Of a stretch of DNA of 64,000 nt, positions 34,547 to 43,092 are shown in pieces. Under the pieces are notes generated by a model. The model did no database searches. It saw only the letters and a list, made by a program, of their open reading frames with translations, and had not been told where the DNA came from. Source of the stretch: Henriciella sp. (GTDB lineage Bacteria; Pseudomonadota; Alphaproteobacteria; Caulobacterales; Hyphomonadaceae); assembly GCF_029936995.1 (NCBI RefSeq), contig NZ_JAPYRE010000007.1, positions 1-64,000 of the forward strand, written 5' to 3'. The position numbers were made by a program, and so were the translations under genes. Each line of letters opens with the position of its first letter. The first letter of the stretch is position 1.

Positions 34547-36604
34547 TCACTCGGCCGCAGTGGCGAAGGCGTTGCCGGTGACAGGTTCATCATCGGTGAT
34601 GACGGCGTAATCGCCCATGGCCGGTTCGCCGCCGTTATCCGCCGATTGCGCTTCGCTGTCGGGAAGAGCCGGCATGCGCAGCACTTCGGGCAACCAACCG
34701 GTTCCTTCGAGAAGCTCTTCGGCAGCCGCGACCATGTCCGGTTTCTTGAGGCCGGCGATGCGGTCGGATGCATTCTCGCCCTTCGCTTCGCGCACGGCCT
34801 CCAGAATGCGGGCCTTGGTGACGCGAGCGAGATAGCTCTCGCCCGTCGGCGCCCAGCCCGTCGCCGCCATGTCGAGCCCGAGCGTCGCCGCCAGCACATC
34901 GGCATGGGCGAGCGCCCGCGGACGGCGGTTGTACGGTTCCTGGACGGCGTTGACGGTCATGGCGACGCAATGCGCGAACAGCGCCTCGCGGCTATCGTTG
35001 TCGAACCCGACCAGCGCCTCCCACAGATCCTCAGGCGCTTTCGGCAGCGCCCCTAGCCAGCTCGTCGTGCGATCGTCGATGCTGAGCGCGTAAGCCGTGT
35101 CGCCAAGGCCCGGCGCCTGGGCGCCGAAACCGGCGCTGTGCGGGGTGATCTCGACGCAGCTATCCAGCGGATAGTGGTAGAAGAGCCGCAGCGCCATCGC
35201 GTGCAAGGCGGCGAGGAACGCCGTCTGCGGATCGTTGGCAAGCGCGTCGCGCAGAGCGAGCGTGCGATGCGCCGTCAATTCCATGACGAGGCGGTCGGAG
35301 AGAGGCTTCAGGCCATCGTCTTCCTCTTCCGCCTCGTCGCTGGCATCAGGGGGCGTAGCGTCGTCGACGTCCTCCTCGTCAGACGCGTCGATCCCATCGA
35401 CCTCGTCCTGTCCGTCGGATTCGACGGAAGGTTCATCCTCGGGGCGGACATAGCCGCGCTCGACACGCAGGCGGCCGTCATGGCCGATGCTGACGAAGAC
35501 GCCGGCCACGGCGATTTCATCCGGCTCGAAGCGGACGGGACGCTCCTGCAAGGCTTCCATCGCCGTTTCGATCTCGCCGAGCCGGGTGTCGATATCTTCC
35601 GGGAACTCCTCGGCGTCGGCGTAATCGTCCTCAAGCTGATCGTATTCGGCTTTCAGTGCGTGGAAGTTCGCGATCTCGTCCTCGCTCATCGGCTCGGTCT
35701 CGCCGATGATCCGGCGCAGACCGTAGGTATGGCCGTAGGGAAAGTCCGTGCCGATCTCGATCCATTTCCAGCCCTCGGCGCGGATCGCTTCCGCATGGGT
35801 TTCGAGCTTTTCATCGACGAGTTTCGCAAGCAGGCCAGCGTCATGGAGCCATCCGCCGTCGTCGGATTGGAAGAGATCGCGAAGGATGGCGCCGCCGGCC
35901 ACCTCATAGGCGTCGAGCCCGACGAACTGCGCCCGCCGGTCGGAGGCGCGCACGGCGCCTTCGGTCAGCATGCGGCGGATTTCATAGGGCTGTTTCGCAT
36001 AAGTCCGTTTGATCGACTCCCAGACCTGTTCCTGGCGCTCATGGTCGGGATTGACCGTGAAGGCCATGAGTTGGTCGAGGGTCAGTTCCTCCTCGGCATA
36101 GGCGTGGAGAAGCGATGGCGCGATAGCGGCGAGCTTGAGCCGCTGCTTGACGACGTTCGCCGAGACGAAGAAGGCCGCCGCGATCTCTTCCTCGCTCTTG
36201 CCTTTCTCGCGCATCGCCTGGAAGGCGCGGAACTGGTCGAGCGGATGAAGCGGCGCACGCTGAACATTCTCGGCGAGACTGTCTTCTTCGGCGAGGCCGT
36301 CCGTGCGCACGATGCAGGGCACGGGCGCCGTGCGGTTCAGACGCTTCTGCTTGACCAGCAGTTCGAGCGCCCGGTAGCGGCGTCCGCCGGCCGGGATCTC
36401 GAACATGCCGGTTTCAGCGCCGTCCTCATCCAGCACCGGCCGGACGGTGATCGAGGACAGAAGCGTGCGCCGGGCGATGTCTTCGGCGAGCTCGTCGATC
36501 GAGACGCCGGCCTTGACGCGGCGGACATTGGACTGGCTGAGCACCAGCTTGTTGAAGGGGATGTCGCGCGAGGCGCTGAGGGTGATTTTCTGAGACTTGG
36601 TCAT
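34547..36604 (-). CDS. large ParB/RepB-family protein
   Basis: A 685-residue ParB-family protein. The N-terminal ParB/sulfiredoxin domain has VLSQSNVRR, PAGGRRYRALELL and ENVQRAPLHPLDQ within the first 125 residues, then a helix-turn-helix (KSEEEIAAAFFVSANVVKQR). The middle is strongly acidic (EEDVDDATPPDASDEAEEED). It is about twice the length of chromosomal ParB; this large form is typical of ICEs and plasmids of this group. No parA gene is in the window, so a role other than segregation (regulation, transfer) is possible. A 39-base leader repeat lies just upstream. Confidence 0.85.
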   Translation of the reverse strand: MTKSQKITLSASRDIPFNKLVLSQSNVRRVKAGVSIDELAEDIARRTLLSSITVRPVLDEDGAETGMFEIPAGGRRYRALELLVKQKRLNRTAPVPCIVRTDGLAEEDSLAENVQRAPLHPLDQFRAFQAMREKGKSEEEIAAAFFVSANVVKQRLKLAAIAPSLLHAYAEEELTLDQLMAFTVNPDHERQEQVWESIKRTYAKQPYEIRRMLTEGAVRASDRRAQFVGLDAYEVAGGAILRDLFQSDDGGWLHDAGLLAKLVDEKLETHAEAIRAEGWKWIEIGTDFPYGHTYGLRRIIGETEPMSEDEIANFHALKAEYDQLEDDYADAEEFPEDIDTRLGEIETAMEALQERPVRFEPDEIAVAGVFVSIGHDGRLRVERGYVRPEDEPSVESDGQDEVDGIDASDEEDVDDATPPDASDEAEEEDDGLKPLSDRLVMELTAHRTLALRDALANDPQTAFLAALHAMALRLFYHYPLDSCVEITPHSAGFGAQAPGLGDTAYALSIDDRTTSWLGALPKAPEDLWEALVGFDNDSREALFAHCVAMTVNAVQEPYNRRPRALAHADVLAATLGLDMAATGWAPTGESYLARVTKARILEAVREAKGENASDRIAGLKKPDMVAAAEELLEGTGWLPEVLRMPALPDSEAQSADNGGEPAMGDYAVITDDEPVTGNAFATAAE

Positions 36605-36626
36605 GTCAGTTCTCCGTGGGCGGGCT

Positions 36627-36665
36627 GGCCGAAAGCCTCTCTCTCGACCTCCAAACCCGTCACGG
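36627..36665 (-). repeat. leader repeat upstream of parB (copy 1)
   Basis: Thirty-nine bases beginning ggccgaaagcctctctctcg, identical except for one base to 37950-37988 upstream of the DUF932 gene. Both copies lie about 22 bases before a start codon on the minus strand. In the transcript the GAGAGAGGCTYTC part can fold into a small hairpin next to the ribosome site. Confidence 0.8.
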
Positions 36666-36730
36666 AGAACCCGGCCCGCCTCTTCCTCTTGAGGAAGCGA
36701 CGGACCGGAAAGGCGGAGCGCCGGCCGCAG

Positions 36731-37927
36731 CTACGCCGCGCGCTCGAGGAGCTTCTTCGCCTTGCCCTCCATTTCGAGCCGGGTGTCCTGCTGCGGCTTC
36801 GACCGGGCGACGGCGGTGATGCCCTGCACGAAATCGAATACGGACTCCGGCGGCCGACCTTCTTCGGCGAGGACTGTCTCGACGATTCTGGCCGTCTCCG
36901 CCTTGGAGAAGCCCCGTTTGCGGAGGAAGTCGGTGCGGTCATCGTCGCTGTGGGCGACGATGCGCTCGCGCGCTGCTCGAATGCCTTCGACGAAGGGTCG
37001 CGGCGAGGAGTCAGCGAAGCGGGTCAGCGCCGGCGCCGCCTCGTGCGCGAAGCGATTGGCGGCGTATTTGGAATGTCGGATGCTAATTTCCTGGAAGTCC
37101 TCAACGCCCCAGAGATTGCGGTTCTGGCAGACGGCGCGCAGATAGAAACTGGCGATGCCGAGCGTCTTCGCGCCGACTTCAGAATTCCAGCAATAGAAGC
37201 CCCGGAAATAGAGATCGGGAGATCCGTCGGACAGCTTGCCCGCCTCGATCGGGTTCATGTCGTCGACCAGGAAGAGGAAGACGTCTCGGTCGGAGGCGTA
37301 GAGCGTGGTCGTGTCCTTGGTGATGTCGACCATCGGATTGTAGACGCCGCTCGACCAGTCGAGCGTGCCGGGCACTTTCCAGCGCGTATCGCCAGTTCCG
37401 TTCCCCGCGATCTTCTGCACGGCCGCCACGAGTTCGTGGTCGTAGATGCGGCCATAATCCGGGCCGGTGACGGCGCGCAGTTCCGTGCGCCCGTCTTCGG
37501 TTTCCAGCGTCTTGATCTGCTCGGCTCGGTGCGAGGTGAGCCCGTATTGCAGGTTGATGCCCGCAAGCGGCGCCGGGAGCTGGCGCAGATAGGCCGCCGG
37601 CGCGCTGACTAGGCTGGCGAGCTGGCCGAAGCTCCAATGGGTCGGCGCGACCGGCGCCTCGGCGTCGGGCAGGATGAGCGCCAGGTTTTCCGGATCGTCG
37701 CGATGGGCTTCAACGCGGATCGCCGCGCTCTCGACTGTCCGCGTGCGGCTGCGCTCGGCGCGGCCCTTCACCGACGCGTAGAGCTCCGACAGGGACAGAT
37801 AGCGCTCGTCATTCGGCCGGGAAAACCATTCCGAGGAGACGCGGCCGATCCGCTCTCCGCGCGAGATATCGACTTTGTAGCCGCCGCTCGCGTCGCGCCG
37901 GCCGTCCAGGGTTTCAAGGTTGGTCAT
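36731..37927 (-). CDS. DUF932 family protein
   Basis: A 398-residue DUF932 protein, a phage/plasmid-type family sometimes called LGT_TIGR03299-like. Visible conserved parts are HWSFGQLASLVSAPAAYLRQLP, LRAVTGPDYGRIYDHELV and YFRGFYCWNSEVGAKTLG. Function is not established; the family is a constant companion of ParB and DUF2493 proteins on ICEs. The gene is divergent from the tum/integrase genes and has copy 2 of the leader repeat upstream. Confidence 0.87.
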   Translation of the reverse strand: MTNLETLDGRRDASGGYKVDISRGERIGRVSSEWFSRPNDERYLSLSELYASVKGRAERSRTRTVESAAIRVEAHRDDPENLALILPDAEAPVAPTHWSFGQLASLVSAPAAYLRQLPAPLAGINLQYGLTSHRAEQIKTLETEDGRTELRAVTGPDYGRIYDHELVAAVQKIAGNGTGDTRWKVPGTLDWSSGVYNPMVDITKDTTTLYASDRDVFLFLVDDMNPIEAGKLSDGSPDLYFRGFYCWNSEVGAKTLGIASFYLRAVCQNRNLWGVEDFQEISIRHSKYAANRFAHEAAPALTRFADSSPRPFVEGIRAARERIVAHSDDDRTDFLRKRGFSKAETARIVETVLAEEGRPPESVFDFVQGITAVARSKPQQDTRLEMEGKAKKLLERAA

Positions 37928-37949
37928 GGGTCAATCTCCGCGACAGGTC

Positions 37950-37988
37950 GGCCGAGAGCCTCTCTCTCGACCTCCAAACCCGTCACGG
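37950..37988 (-). repeat. leader repeat upstream of the DUF932 gene (copy 2)
   Basis: Second copy of the 39-base leader element, one mismatch from 36627-36665, about 22 bases before the DUF932 ATG (37927). The duplicated position suggests a shared control of the two genes at the RNA or DNA level. Confidence 0.8.
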
Positions 37989-38147
37989 CGAAAGCCGCCG
38001 AACTCTTACTCTTTATCGGGGAACATGTTCGTCTTGATTGGCCAGGCATTTGGCGCAGCACCGCCGAACACCTGTCTTCGCCGCCATTGACGCTTCACCC
38101 GGATGCGGAGCATTTCTCCGCGTACTACGGGGCGGCACAGTCGCTTC

Positions 38148-38426
38148 ATGTCCAATTCCGTACCCAAACGCCGGCAGCGTTCGCGCGCGGCAAAAATTGA
38201 TCTTTACGACTACGCGCAGATTCCGGAACCGAAGCCGCGTGGACGTCCCGAACCAGAGTTGACCGACTGGCGCGTCACCGATGAGTGGCTGAAGCGCGTG
38301 CCGGTCACTTCGTCCGAAGTGGATGTGTTTGAGGCCTGGTTCGGTGATCTGTTCGACGATTTGTTCGGCCCCTTGGGTTCGGTTGGCTCCTTGACAAAGT
38401 TATCATCTAAAGATAACCTAATATGA
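38148..38426 (+). CDS. unknown small protein, first gene of the tum-integrase chain
   Basis: A 92-residue protein with a basic N-terminus (KRRQRSRAAK), a proline-rich middle (PEPKPRGRPEPE) and an acidic/aromatic end (DVFEAWFGDLFDDLFG). I do not recognise a family. Its stop overlaps the next start as ATGA, so translation is probably coupled. The start is uncertain: an in-frame ATG at 38103 is also open and neither has a strong ribosome site. It could be a third component or regulator of the toxin-antitoxin pair. Confidence 0.6.
   Translation: MSNSVPKRRQRSRAAKIDLYDYAQIPEPKPRGRPEPELTDWRVTDEWLKRVPVTSSEVDVFEAWFGDLFDDLFGPLGSVGSLTKLSSKDNLI
38391..38419 (+). promoter_or_regulatory. TTGACA box with inverted repeat at the tumE start
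   Basis: TTGACA (38391-38396) is followed by an inverted repeat GTTATC-N7-GATAAC (38399-38417) directly before the tumE-like ATG at 38423. It could be an internal promoter with an operator for the antitoxin, but the -10 box (TAACCT) is weak and transcription would start almost at the ATG. The inverted repeat itself is clear. Confidence 0.35.
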
Positions 38427-38782
38427 CAGAGGAGACATACGATCCGAGCCTTGACGCCTTGCTCGATCTCGATGGCCAGGTGCTCGTCATCGACCCTGCG
38501 GGCAGGCATTGGGTGAAGTTCGTCGTTACGCGCGTGCCCGTTAGCCCGGAGAAGCCCCATGGGCTCGACTATTCGCTGACGCTGCACGGACCTGACGGCG
38601 AGCGGCTTGTCGGCTTCGACAATGCTCATCCTGTCGGCCGCCGCAAACGCGGAGAACCGCAGGATCACCGCCACCGGCTCCGGACCGTGCGTCCCTATGA
38701 CTATCAGGATGCCGCGAGCCTGATCGTCGATTTCTGGGAGACGGTGGATGCAGTGTTAAAGGAGCGAGGCGTACTGCAATGA
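38423..38782 (+). CDS. TumE-like toxin (DUF6516 family)
   Basis: A 119-residue protein of the DUF6516/TumE toxin family: LDYSLTLHGPDGERLVGFDNAH in the middle and YDYQDAASLIVDFWE near the end. TumE-type proteins are toxins paired with a TumA-like helix-turn-helix antitoxin encoded next to them; the cellular target is not known to me. It overlaps its neighbours on both sides as ATGA. Toxicity is by family only. Confidence 0.75.
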   Translation: MTEETYDPSLDALLDLDGQVLVIDPAGRHWVKFVVTRVPVSPEKPHGLDYSLTLHGPDGERLVGFDNAHPVGRRKRGEPQDHRHRLRTVRPYDYQDAASLIVDFWETVDAVLKERGVLQ

Positions 38783-39171
38783 CGACGTTGAAGATCGGCA
38801 TCGCCGATTATGAGGAGATGAAGGCCCGCACCATGCGGATCGCCCGCGGCGAGCAAAAGCCGGGGCCGGACGATCCGAAGGTATGGTTCACATCGACCGA
38901 GTCCTTTGCCCAGGTGCTGTCAGCCGGTAATCGCGAACTGTTGCGGACCATCGCCGAACGCGCACCGGCTTCGCTTGACGAGTTGGCGGAGATGACTGGG
39001 CGCGCCAAATCGAACTTGTCGCGAACGCTGAAGAAGATGGCCGAATACGGTTTGGTCGAGATGGAACCGGAAGGGCGCCGGCGGCGTCCGCGAGTCCTCT
39101 ACGACCGTGTTTCGCTTGATCTGACGTTGACCGGCGAGGAATGGCGAAAGGCAGCGGGAGGCGCATCATGA
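38779..39171 (+). CDS. TumA-like helix-turn-helix antitoxin
   Basis: A 130-residue protein with a winged helix resembling MarR-type domains: NRELLRTIAERAPASLDELA, then RAKSNLSRTLKKMAEYGLVEME. This is the usual partner of DUF6516 toxins and would neutralise the toxin and repress the operon. The stop overlaps the integrase start (ATGA at 39168-39171), so antitoxin and recombinase are translationally coupled, an uncommon arrangement. Confidence 0.75.
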   Translation: MTTLKIGIADYEEMKARTMRIARGEQKPGPDDPKVWFTSTESFAQVLSAGNRELLRTIAERAPASLDELAEMTGRAKSNLSRTLKKMAEYGLVEMEPEGRRRRPRVLYDRVSLDLTLTGEEWRKAAGGAS

Positions 39172-40895
39172 ACGCACCGCAAAACGCCGTGAAGCTCCGC
39201 GCCGCGCTTTACCTGCGCGTCTCGACGACGCGGCAGGCCGAGCATGACGTCTCGATCCCTGACCAGAAACGCCAGGGCGAAGCGTGGTGCGAGGCGCGCG
39301 GCTACGAACTCGTCGAGACCTATGTGGAGCCAGGAGCGTCAGCAACGAACGACAAGCGCCCCGAATTCCAGCGCATGATCGAGGCGGGTACGTCCAAGCC
39401 CTCAGCCTTCGACATCGTGGTCGTCCACTCATTCAGCCGTTTCTTCCGCGACCATTTCGAGCTGGAGTTCTACGTCCGGAAGCTCGCCAAGAACGGCGTC
39501 AAGCTCGTCTCCATCACCCAGGAGATGGGCGACGATCCCATGCACGTCATGATGCGCCAGATCATGGCGCTGTTCGATGAATATCAGTCCAAGGAGAACG
39601 CCAAGCACGTCCTGCGCGCGCTCAAGGAAAACGCCCGCCAGGGCTTCTGGAACGGCTCGCGCCCGCCCGTCGGCTATCGCGTGGTCGCGGCCGAACAGCG
39701 CGGCGCCAAGACCAAGAAGAAACTGGAGATCGATCCGCTGCACGCCGACACGATCCGGCTGATCTATCGCCTCGCCCTGGAAGGGGACGGAACGCGCGGG
39801 GCCATGGGCGTCAAAGCGATCGCCACGCATCTCAATGGCAGGGGCATCTTCACGCGAGACGGCGGCCGCTGGGGCATCGGACAGGTTCATCGCATCCTGA
39901 CCCGGCGGACCTATATCGGCGAGCATCAATGGGGCAAGCATCGCAAGAACAAGGAGCCGACCAAGCCGGAAGACCTGGTGACGGTTCCGGTTCCGCCGAT
40001 CATAGACCGCAAGACCTTCGACGCCGTGCAGAAGCTGATGCAGGCGCGCAATCCCAAGGTCGCGCCGCCACGCGTAGTGACAGGACCAACCTTGCTGACG
40101 GGGATCTGCTTTTGCGGCAAGTGCGGCGGCGCCATGACCATCCGCACTGGCAAGAGCGGGCGTTACCGCTACTACGCCTGCTCGATCAAGGCGCGTCAGG
40201 GCGAGACTGGCTGCAAGGGCCGGACAATCCCGATGGATAAGCTCGATACGCTGGTTGCTCAGCATCTGGAGGAGCGTCTGCTGACGTCTGATCGGCTGGA
40301 AGAGGTTCTCGTCGATGTGCTCGACCGACGGCAAGAGCGCGCTGAGCGCCGCCGTGAGCACATCGCCGAACTGAACCGGCGGGCAACGGAATCGGAGCTG
40401 CGGCTGAAACGCCTTTACGACGCCATCGAGATCGGCGTCGCCGACCTCGACGATCCGGCGCTGAAAGAGCGCATCGCCGGTCTGAAAGTCCTTCGTGATC
40501 AGGCGAAAACCGACGCGGAACGCGCCGAAGCCATGCTCGACAGCGCCACTCATCAGGCCGTCACGCCGGAAATGATCGAGAGATTCGCCGCAGCGGCCCG
40601 CGAGAAAATGCGGTTGGAGGGCGGCGGCTATCGGCGCGATCATCTGCGCGCGTTAGCTCAGCGCGTCGAGGTCGACGAGCGCGAAGTGCGCATCATGGGA
40701 TCGAAGAACGAGCTTCTGAGAACCCTAGCCGCCGCAAATAGCGCAGAATCGGCGGCGAACGGCGTGCCCAGTTTTATACCGAAATGGCGGAGAGGAAGGG
40801 ATTCGAACCCTCGATACGGGATTACCGTATACTCCCTTAGCAGGGGAGCGCCTTCAGCCACTCGGCCACCTCTCCGCGCCAGCTTGCCTGACTAA
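39168..40895 (+). CDS. large serine recombinase (ICE integrase)
   Basis: A 575-residue large serine recombinase. The resolvase domain has the catalytic serine in YLRVSTTRQA near residue 17 and an arginine-containing VVVHSFSRFFRD. The Recombinase domain lies near residues 180-290, and a zinc ribbon (CGKCGG with a later cysteine in YYACS and GCKGR) and a coiled coil follow. It would integrate and excise the element. The last ~37 codons run antisense through the tRNA-Ser gene, so this C-terminus is supplied by the target site. The true ICE-encoded end may differ in the circular form. Confidence 0.9.
   Translation: MNAPQNAVKLRAALYLRVSTTRQAEHDVSIPDQKRQGEAWCEARGYELVETYVEPGASATNDKRPEFQRMIEAGTSKPSAFDIVVVHSFSRFFRDHFELEFYVRKLAKNGVKLVSITQEMGDDPMHVMMRQIMALFDEYQSKENAKHVLRALKENARQGFWNGSRPPVGYRVVAAEQRGAKTKKKLEIDPLHADTIRLIYRLALEGDGTRGAMGVKAIATHLNGRGIFTRDGGRWGIGQVHRILTRRTYIGEHQWGKHRKNKEPTKPEDLVTVPVPPIIDRKTFDAVQKLMQARNPKVAPPRVVTGPTLLTGICFCGKCGGAMTIRTGKSGRYRYYACSIKARQGETGCKGRTIPMDKLDTLVAQHLEERLLTSDRLEEVLVDVLDRRQERAERRREHIAELNRRATESELRLKRLYDAIEIGVADLDDPALKERIAGLKVLRDQAKTDAERAEAMLDSATHQAVTPEMIERFAAAAREKMRLEGGGYRRDHLRALAQRVEVDEREVRIMGSKNELLRTLAAANSAESAANGVPSFIPKWRRGRDSNPRYGITVYSLSRGAPSATRPPLRASLPD
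40785..40810. other. probable right attachment site (attR) in tRNA 3' end
   Basis: The integrase gene ends inside the tRNA-Ser gene, whose 3' end faces the element. The 3' part of the tRNA (acceptor and T-arm) is therefore the likely recombination core. I saw no second copy elsewhere in the window, so the other attachment site should lie before base 1. Exact core limits cannot be set from one end. Confidence 0.5.
40785..40875 (-). tRNA. tRNA-Ser (anticodon GCT)
   Basis: A 91-base tRNA on the minus strand including an encoded CCA. Acceptor stem GGAGAGG pairs with CCTCTCC, the anticodon loop is CTGCTAA within a CTCCC/GGGAG stem, there is a long variable arm (class II), and the T-arm is GGGTTCGAATCCC. 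The anticodon GCT reads AGC/AGU serine codons. The 3' end points toward the ICE, as expected for a tRNA used as integration target. Confidence 0.97.
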
Positions 40896-40947
40896 CCGCA
40901 AGACCTGCCCCCCGCAAGAGGGCAAGCGCCCCTGATCGCAGATCGTC

Positions 40948-42942
40948 TTACGGTGTCACCACCGGGAACCAGAAATCCGGCTGGTCGAGCGCGCCGAGGA
41001 AAGCGCCGGCCGCCGCCGCCTCGCCCTCGATTGTCAGGGCTCCCGATCCTATGAGTTGCGGCACACCTGCCTCGCGCAGGATGAGGCGGTTGAAGTCTGC
41101 CCGCGAGAGAGTGAGCTTCGCCGCCGCTTCGCCGGCACCTGCACCCGACAGCCGCGGCACCACGACATCGCGGCCTACGGCGACATGCACCGTCTCGCCG
41201 GTATCGGTGAAATCGAAGACAAGGCTGAACGGCTCACGGCTCAGCTTGTCCGGATTGTACCGGCTCGCCAGCGCATCGAAGAGGTCGAGCGTCGGCACCG
41301 CGGCGAGGAAGTCGGCATTGCCCAGGTTTGGCGCACCTGTCTCCGGCAATCCGTCCCGCAGCTCTGCGGCAGCCGTGAGATAATAGCTGCGCCACGCCCC
41401 GCTCTCGGCCTGGAAGCCCATCTGCTCATAGGCGGCTGCCAGCCAGTCCTTCGCCGGCTGGCTCTCAGGTGCCGCAAAGACGGCATGATTGAACAGCTCG
41501 GCGGCCCAGCGATAGTCGCCCCCCTCATAGGCTGCCGCCCCGCGCCGGAGCACAGCTTCAAGACCGCCCATCGCCTCGACATAGCGCGGCGCGGTCTCTG
41601 CGTGAGGCCGCTTGTGATAATTGGCGGGCACACCGCTCCACCAGCCATAATAATACTGGTAGACCGCTTTGGCGTTGTGGGTGAGCGTGCCGTAATAGCC
41701 CCGCGTCGAGAAATCCTGCTTTGAAAATTCAGGCTCCGGCAGGCCTTCTGCCGCCTCCGTCATCGTGGCCCCGGCATTCGCCCGGCGCAGCGTCTGGTCA
41801 TGGACATAGCGATAGACATCACGCTGGTTCTGAAGATAGGTGCGCACATTCTCCCCACCCCAGCTGGGCCAGTGGTGGGAGGCAAAGACAAGCTCGGCCT
41901 CGCCGCCATAATCGCTCAGCGCCCGGTCGATTACCCGGCTCCAGGCCAGCGCATTACGCACTTTTGCGCCCCTAGGCGTCAGTACGTTGTGGAAGGTGCC
42001 GCTCGCGACTTCGGAGGTCGACAGCGCCTTGAAATCCGGCAGGTAGAACATGAATTCGGCCGGCGCCTCGGTGCCGCCTGCATCCATGAACTCGAAGCGC
42101 ACCCCGTCGATCACACGCTCAGTGCCCCAGCCGCCGACCTCTTCGCTTGGCAGGACAAGCCCGGTCGTGCCCTGCGGCAGGCCGGGGCCAAGCCCGGTGC
42201 CGACATTGGCCGTCTCGGAGCGCGGAATGGTATTGCCGAACATAAGCACCGCGCGGCGCTGCATCAGGTTGCCCGCAAGCAGGTTTTCCGCCACCGCATT
42301 CTCGGTGAAGCCCTCAGGCGCAATCACCGGTACGCCGCGTGCTTCCATCTCCTCTTCGGAGATCACACCGCGTGCCCCGCCGAAATGGTCGGCATGGGAA
42401 TGAGTATAGAGGACCGCGCTCACCGGCCGCTCGCCCAGCGTGTCATTGACGAGCTTCAGCGCGGCGGCCGCGGTCTCCTTCACCGTCAGCGGGTCGACAA
42501 TGATCCAGCCGGTCTCCCCCTCGATCACCGTCATCACGGAGAGGTCATAGCCACGCACCTGCCAGATTCCGTCCGTCACCTCGAAGAGGCCATGCTTCGC
42601 CGCCAGCATGGACTGGCGCCACAGCGACGGGTTCACCGTGTCCGGCGCTTCGCCCGCAATGAAGTCGAATTGCGGGATAGACCAGACCGTGTTGCCATCA
42701 GCATCGGTGATCGCATCGGCCTCGATCGCGGCGATAAAACCGCGCGAGGCATCCTCGAAATCACTCTGGTCATCCAGGGGCAGACGGGCCGCCACCGAAG
42801 CATTCGCCTCCGCCGTCGCCGACGTGGCCTCACCGGCGGGCGGCGCAGCGGGCACATCGGACGGTTTCCCGTTTTCCTGCGCACCGGCTGAGAAACACAC
42901 AACCAAAGCAAACACGGTTGAAAGGACGGATGTAGTTTTCAT
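40948..42942 (-). CDS. alkyl sulfatase (SDS hydrolase, SdsA1-type)
   Basis: A 664-residue metallo-beta-lactamase-fold alkyl sulfatase with a signal peptide (ends near CFSAGA). The zinc motif is YTHSHADHFGG near residue 185 and other ligands lie in FASHHWPSWGG near 350. The dimerisation domain and a C-terminal sterol-carrier-like substrate domain follow. The enzyme cleaves primary alkyl sulfates such as dodecyl sulfate to alcohol and sulfate in the periplasm. ATG 42942 with GGGGAGG is chosen over an upstream ATG. It is the first chromosomal gene beyond the tRNA. Confidence 0.9.
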   Translation of the reverse strand: MKTTSVLSTVFALVVCFSAGAQENGKPSDVPAAPPAGEATSATAEANASVAARLPLDDQSDFEDASRGFIAAIEADAITDADGNTVWSIPQFDFIAGEAPDTVNPSLWRQSMLAAKHGLFEVTDGIWQVRGYDLSVMTVIEGETGWIIVDPLTVKETAAAALKLVNDTLGERPVSAVLYTHSHADHFGGARGVISEEEMEARGVPVIAPEGFTENAVAENLLAGNLMQRRAVLMFGNTIPRSETANVGTGLGPGLPQGTTGLVLPSEEVGGWGTERVIDGVRFEFMDAGGTEAPAEFMFYLPDFKALSTSEVASGTFHNVLTPRGAKVRNALAWSRVIDRALSDYGGEAELVFASHHWPSWGGENVRTYLQNQRDVYRYVHDQTLRRANAGATMTEAAEGLPEPEFSKQDFSTRGYYGTLTHNAKAVYQYYYGWWSGVPANYHKRPHAETAPRYVEAMGGLEAVLRRGAAAYEGGDYRWAAELFNHAVFAAPESQPAKDWLAAAYEQMGFQAESGAWRSYYLTAAAELRDGLPETGAPNLGNADFLAAVPTLDLFDALASRYNPDKLSREPFSLVFDFTDTGETVHVAVGRDVVVPRLSGAGAGEAAAKLTLSRADFNRLILREAGVPQLIGSGALTIEGEAAAAGAFLGALDQPDFWFPVVTP

Positions 42943-43092
42943 GGCATGCCTCCCCACGGATGTTCTGTGTGGCAAGCGTATGCGTCCGGCGATACTTCGG
43001 GAAGGGCTTTCTTTAGAAAAACCTTTGCGCCTGGAACGCTCAGAATATGGTGGGCGTGCGCATCCACACCAGCGAAGAATAATCCAGCGTCA

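Noticed and set aside
35138-37612. An 824-codon plus-strand open frame antisense to parB and the DUF932 gene
   Set aside because: It is the mirror of two well-supported minus-strand genes in GC-rich DNA, has no family motif and no ribosome site.
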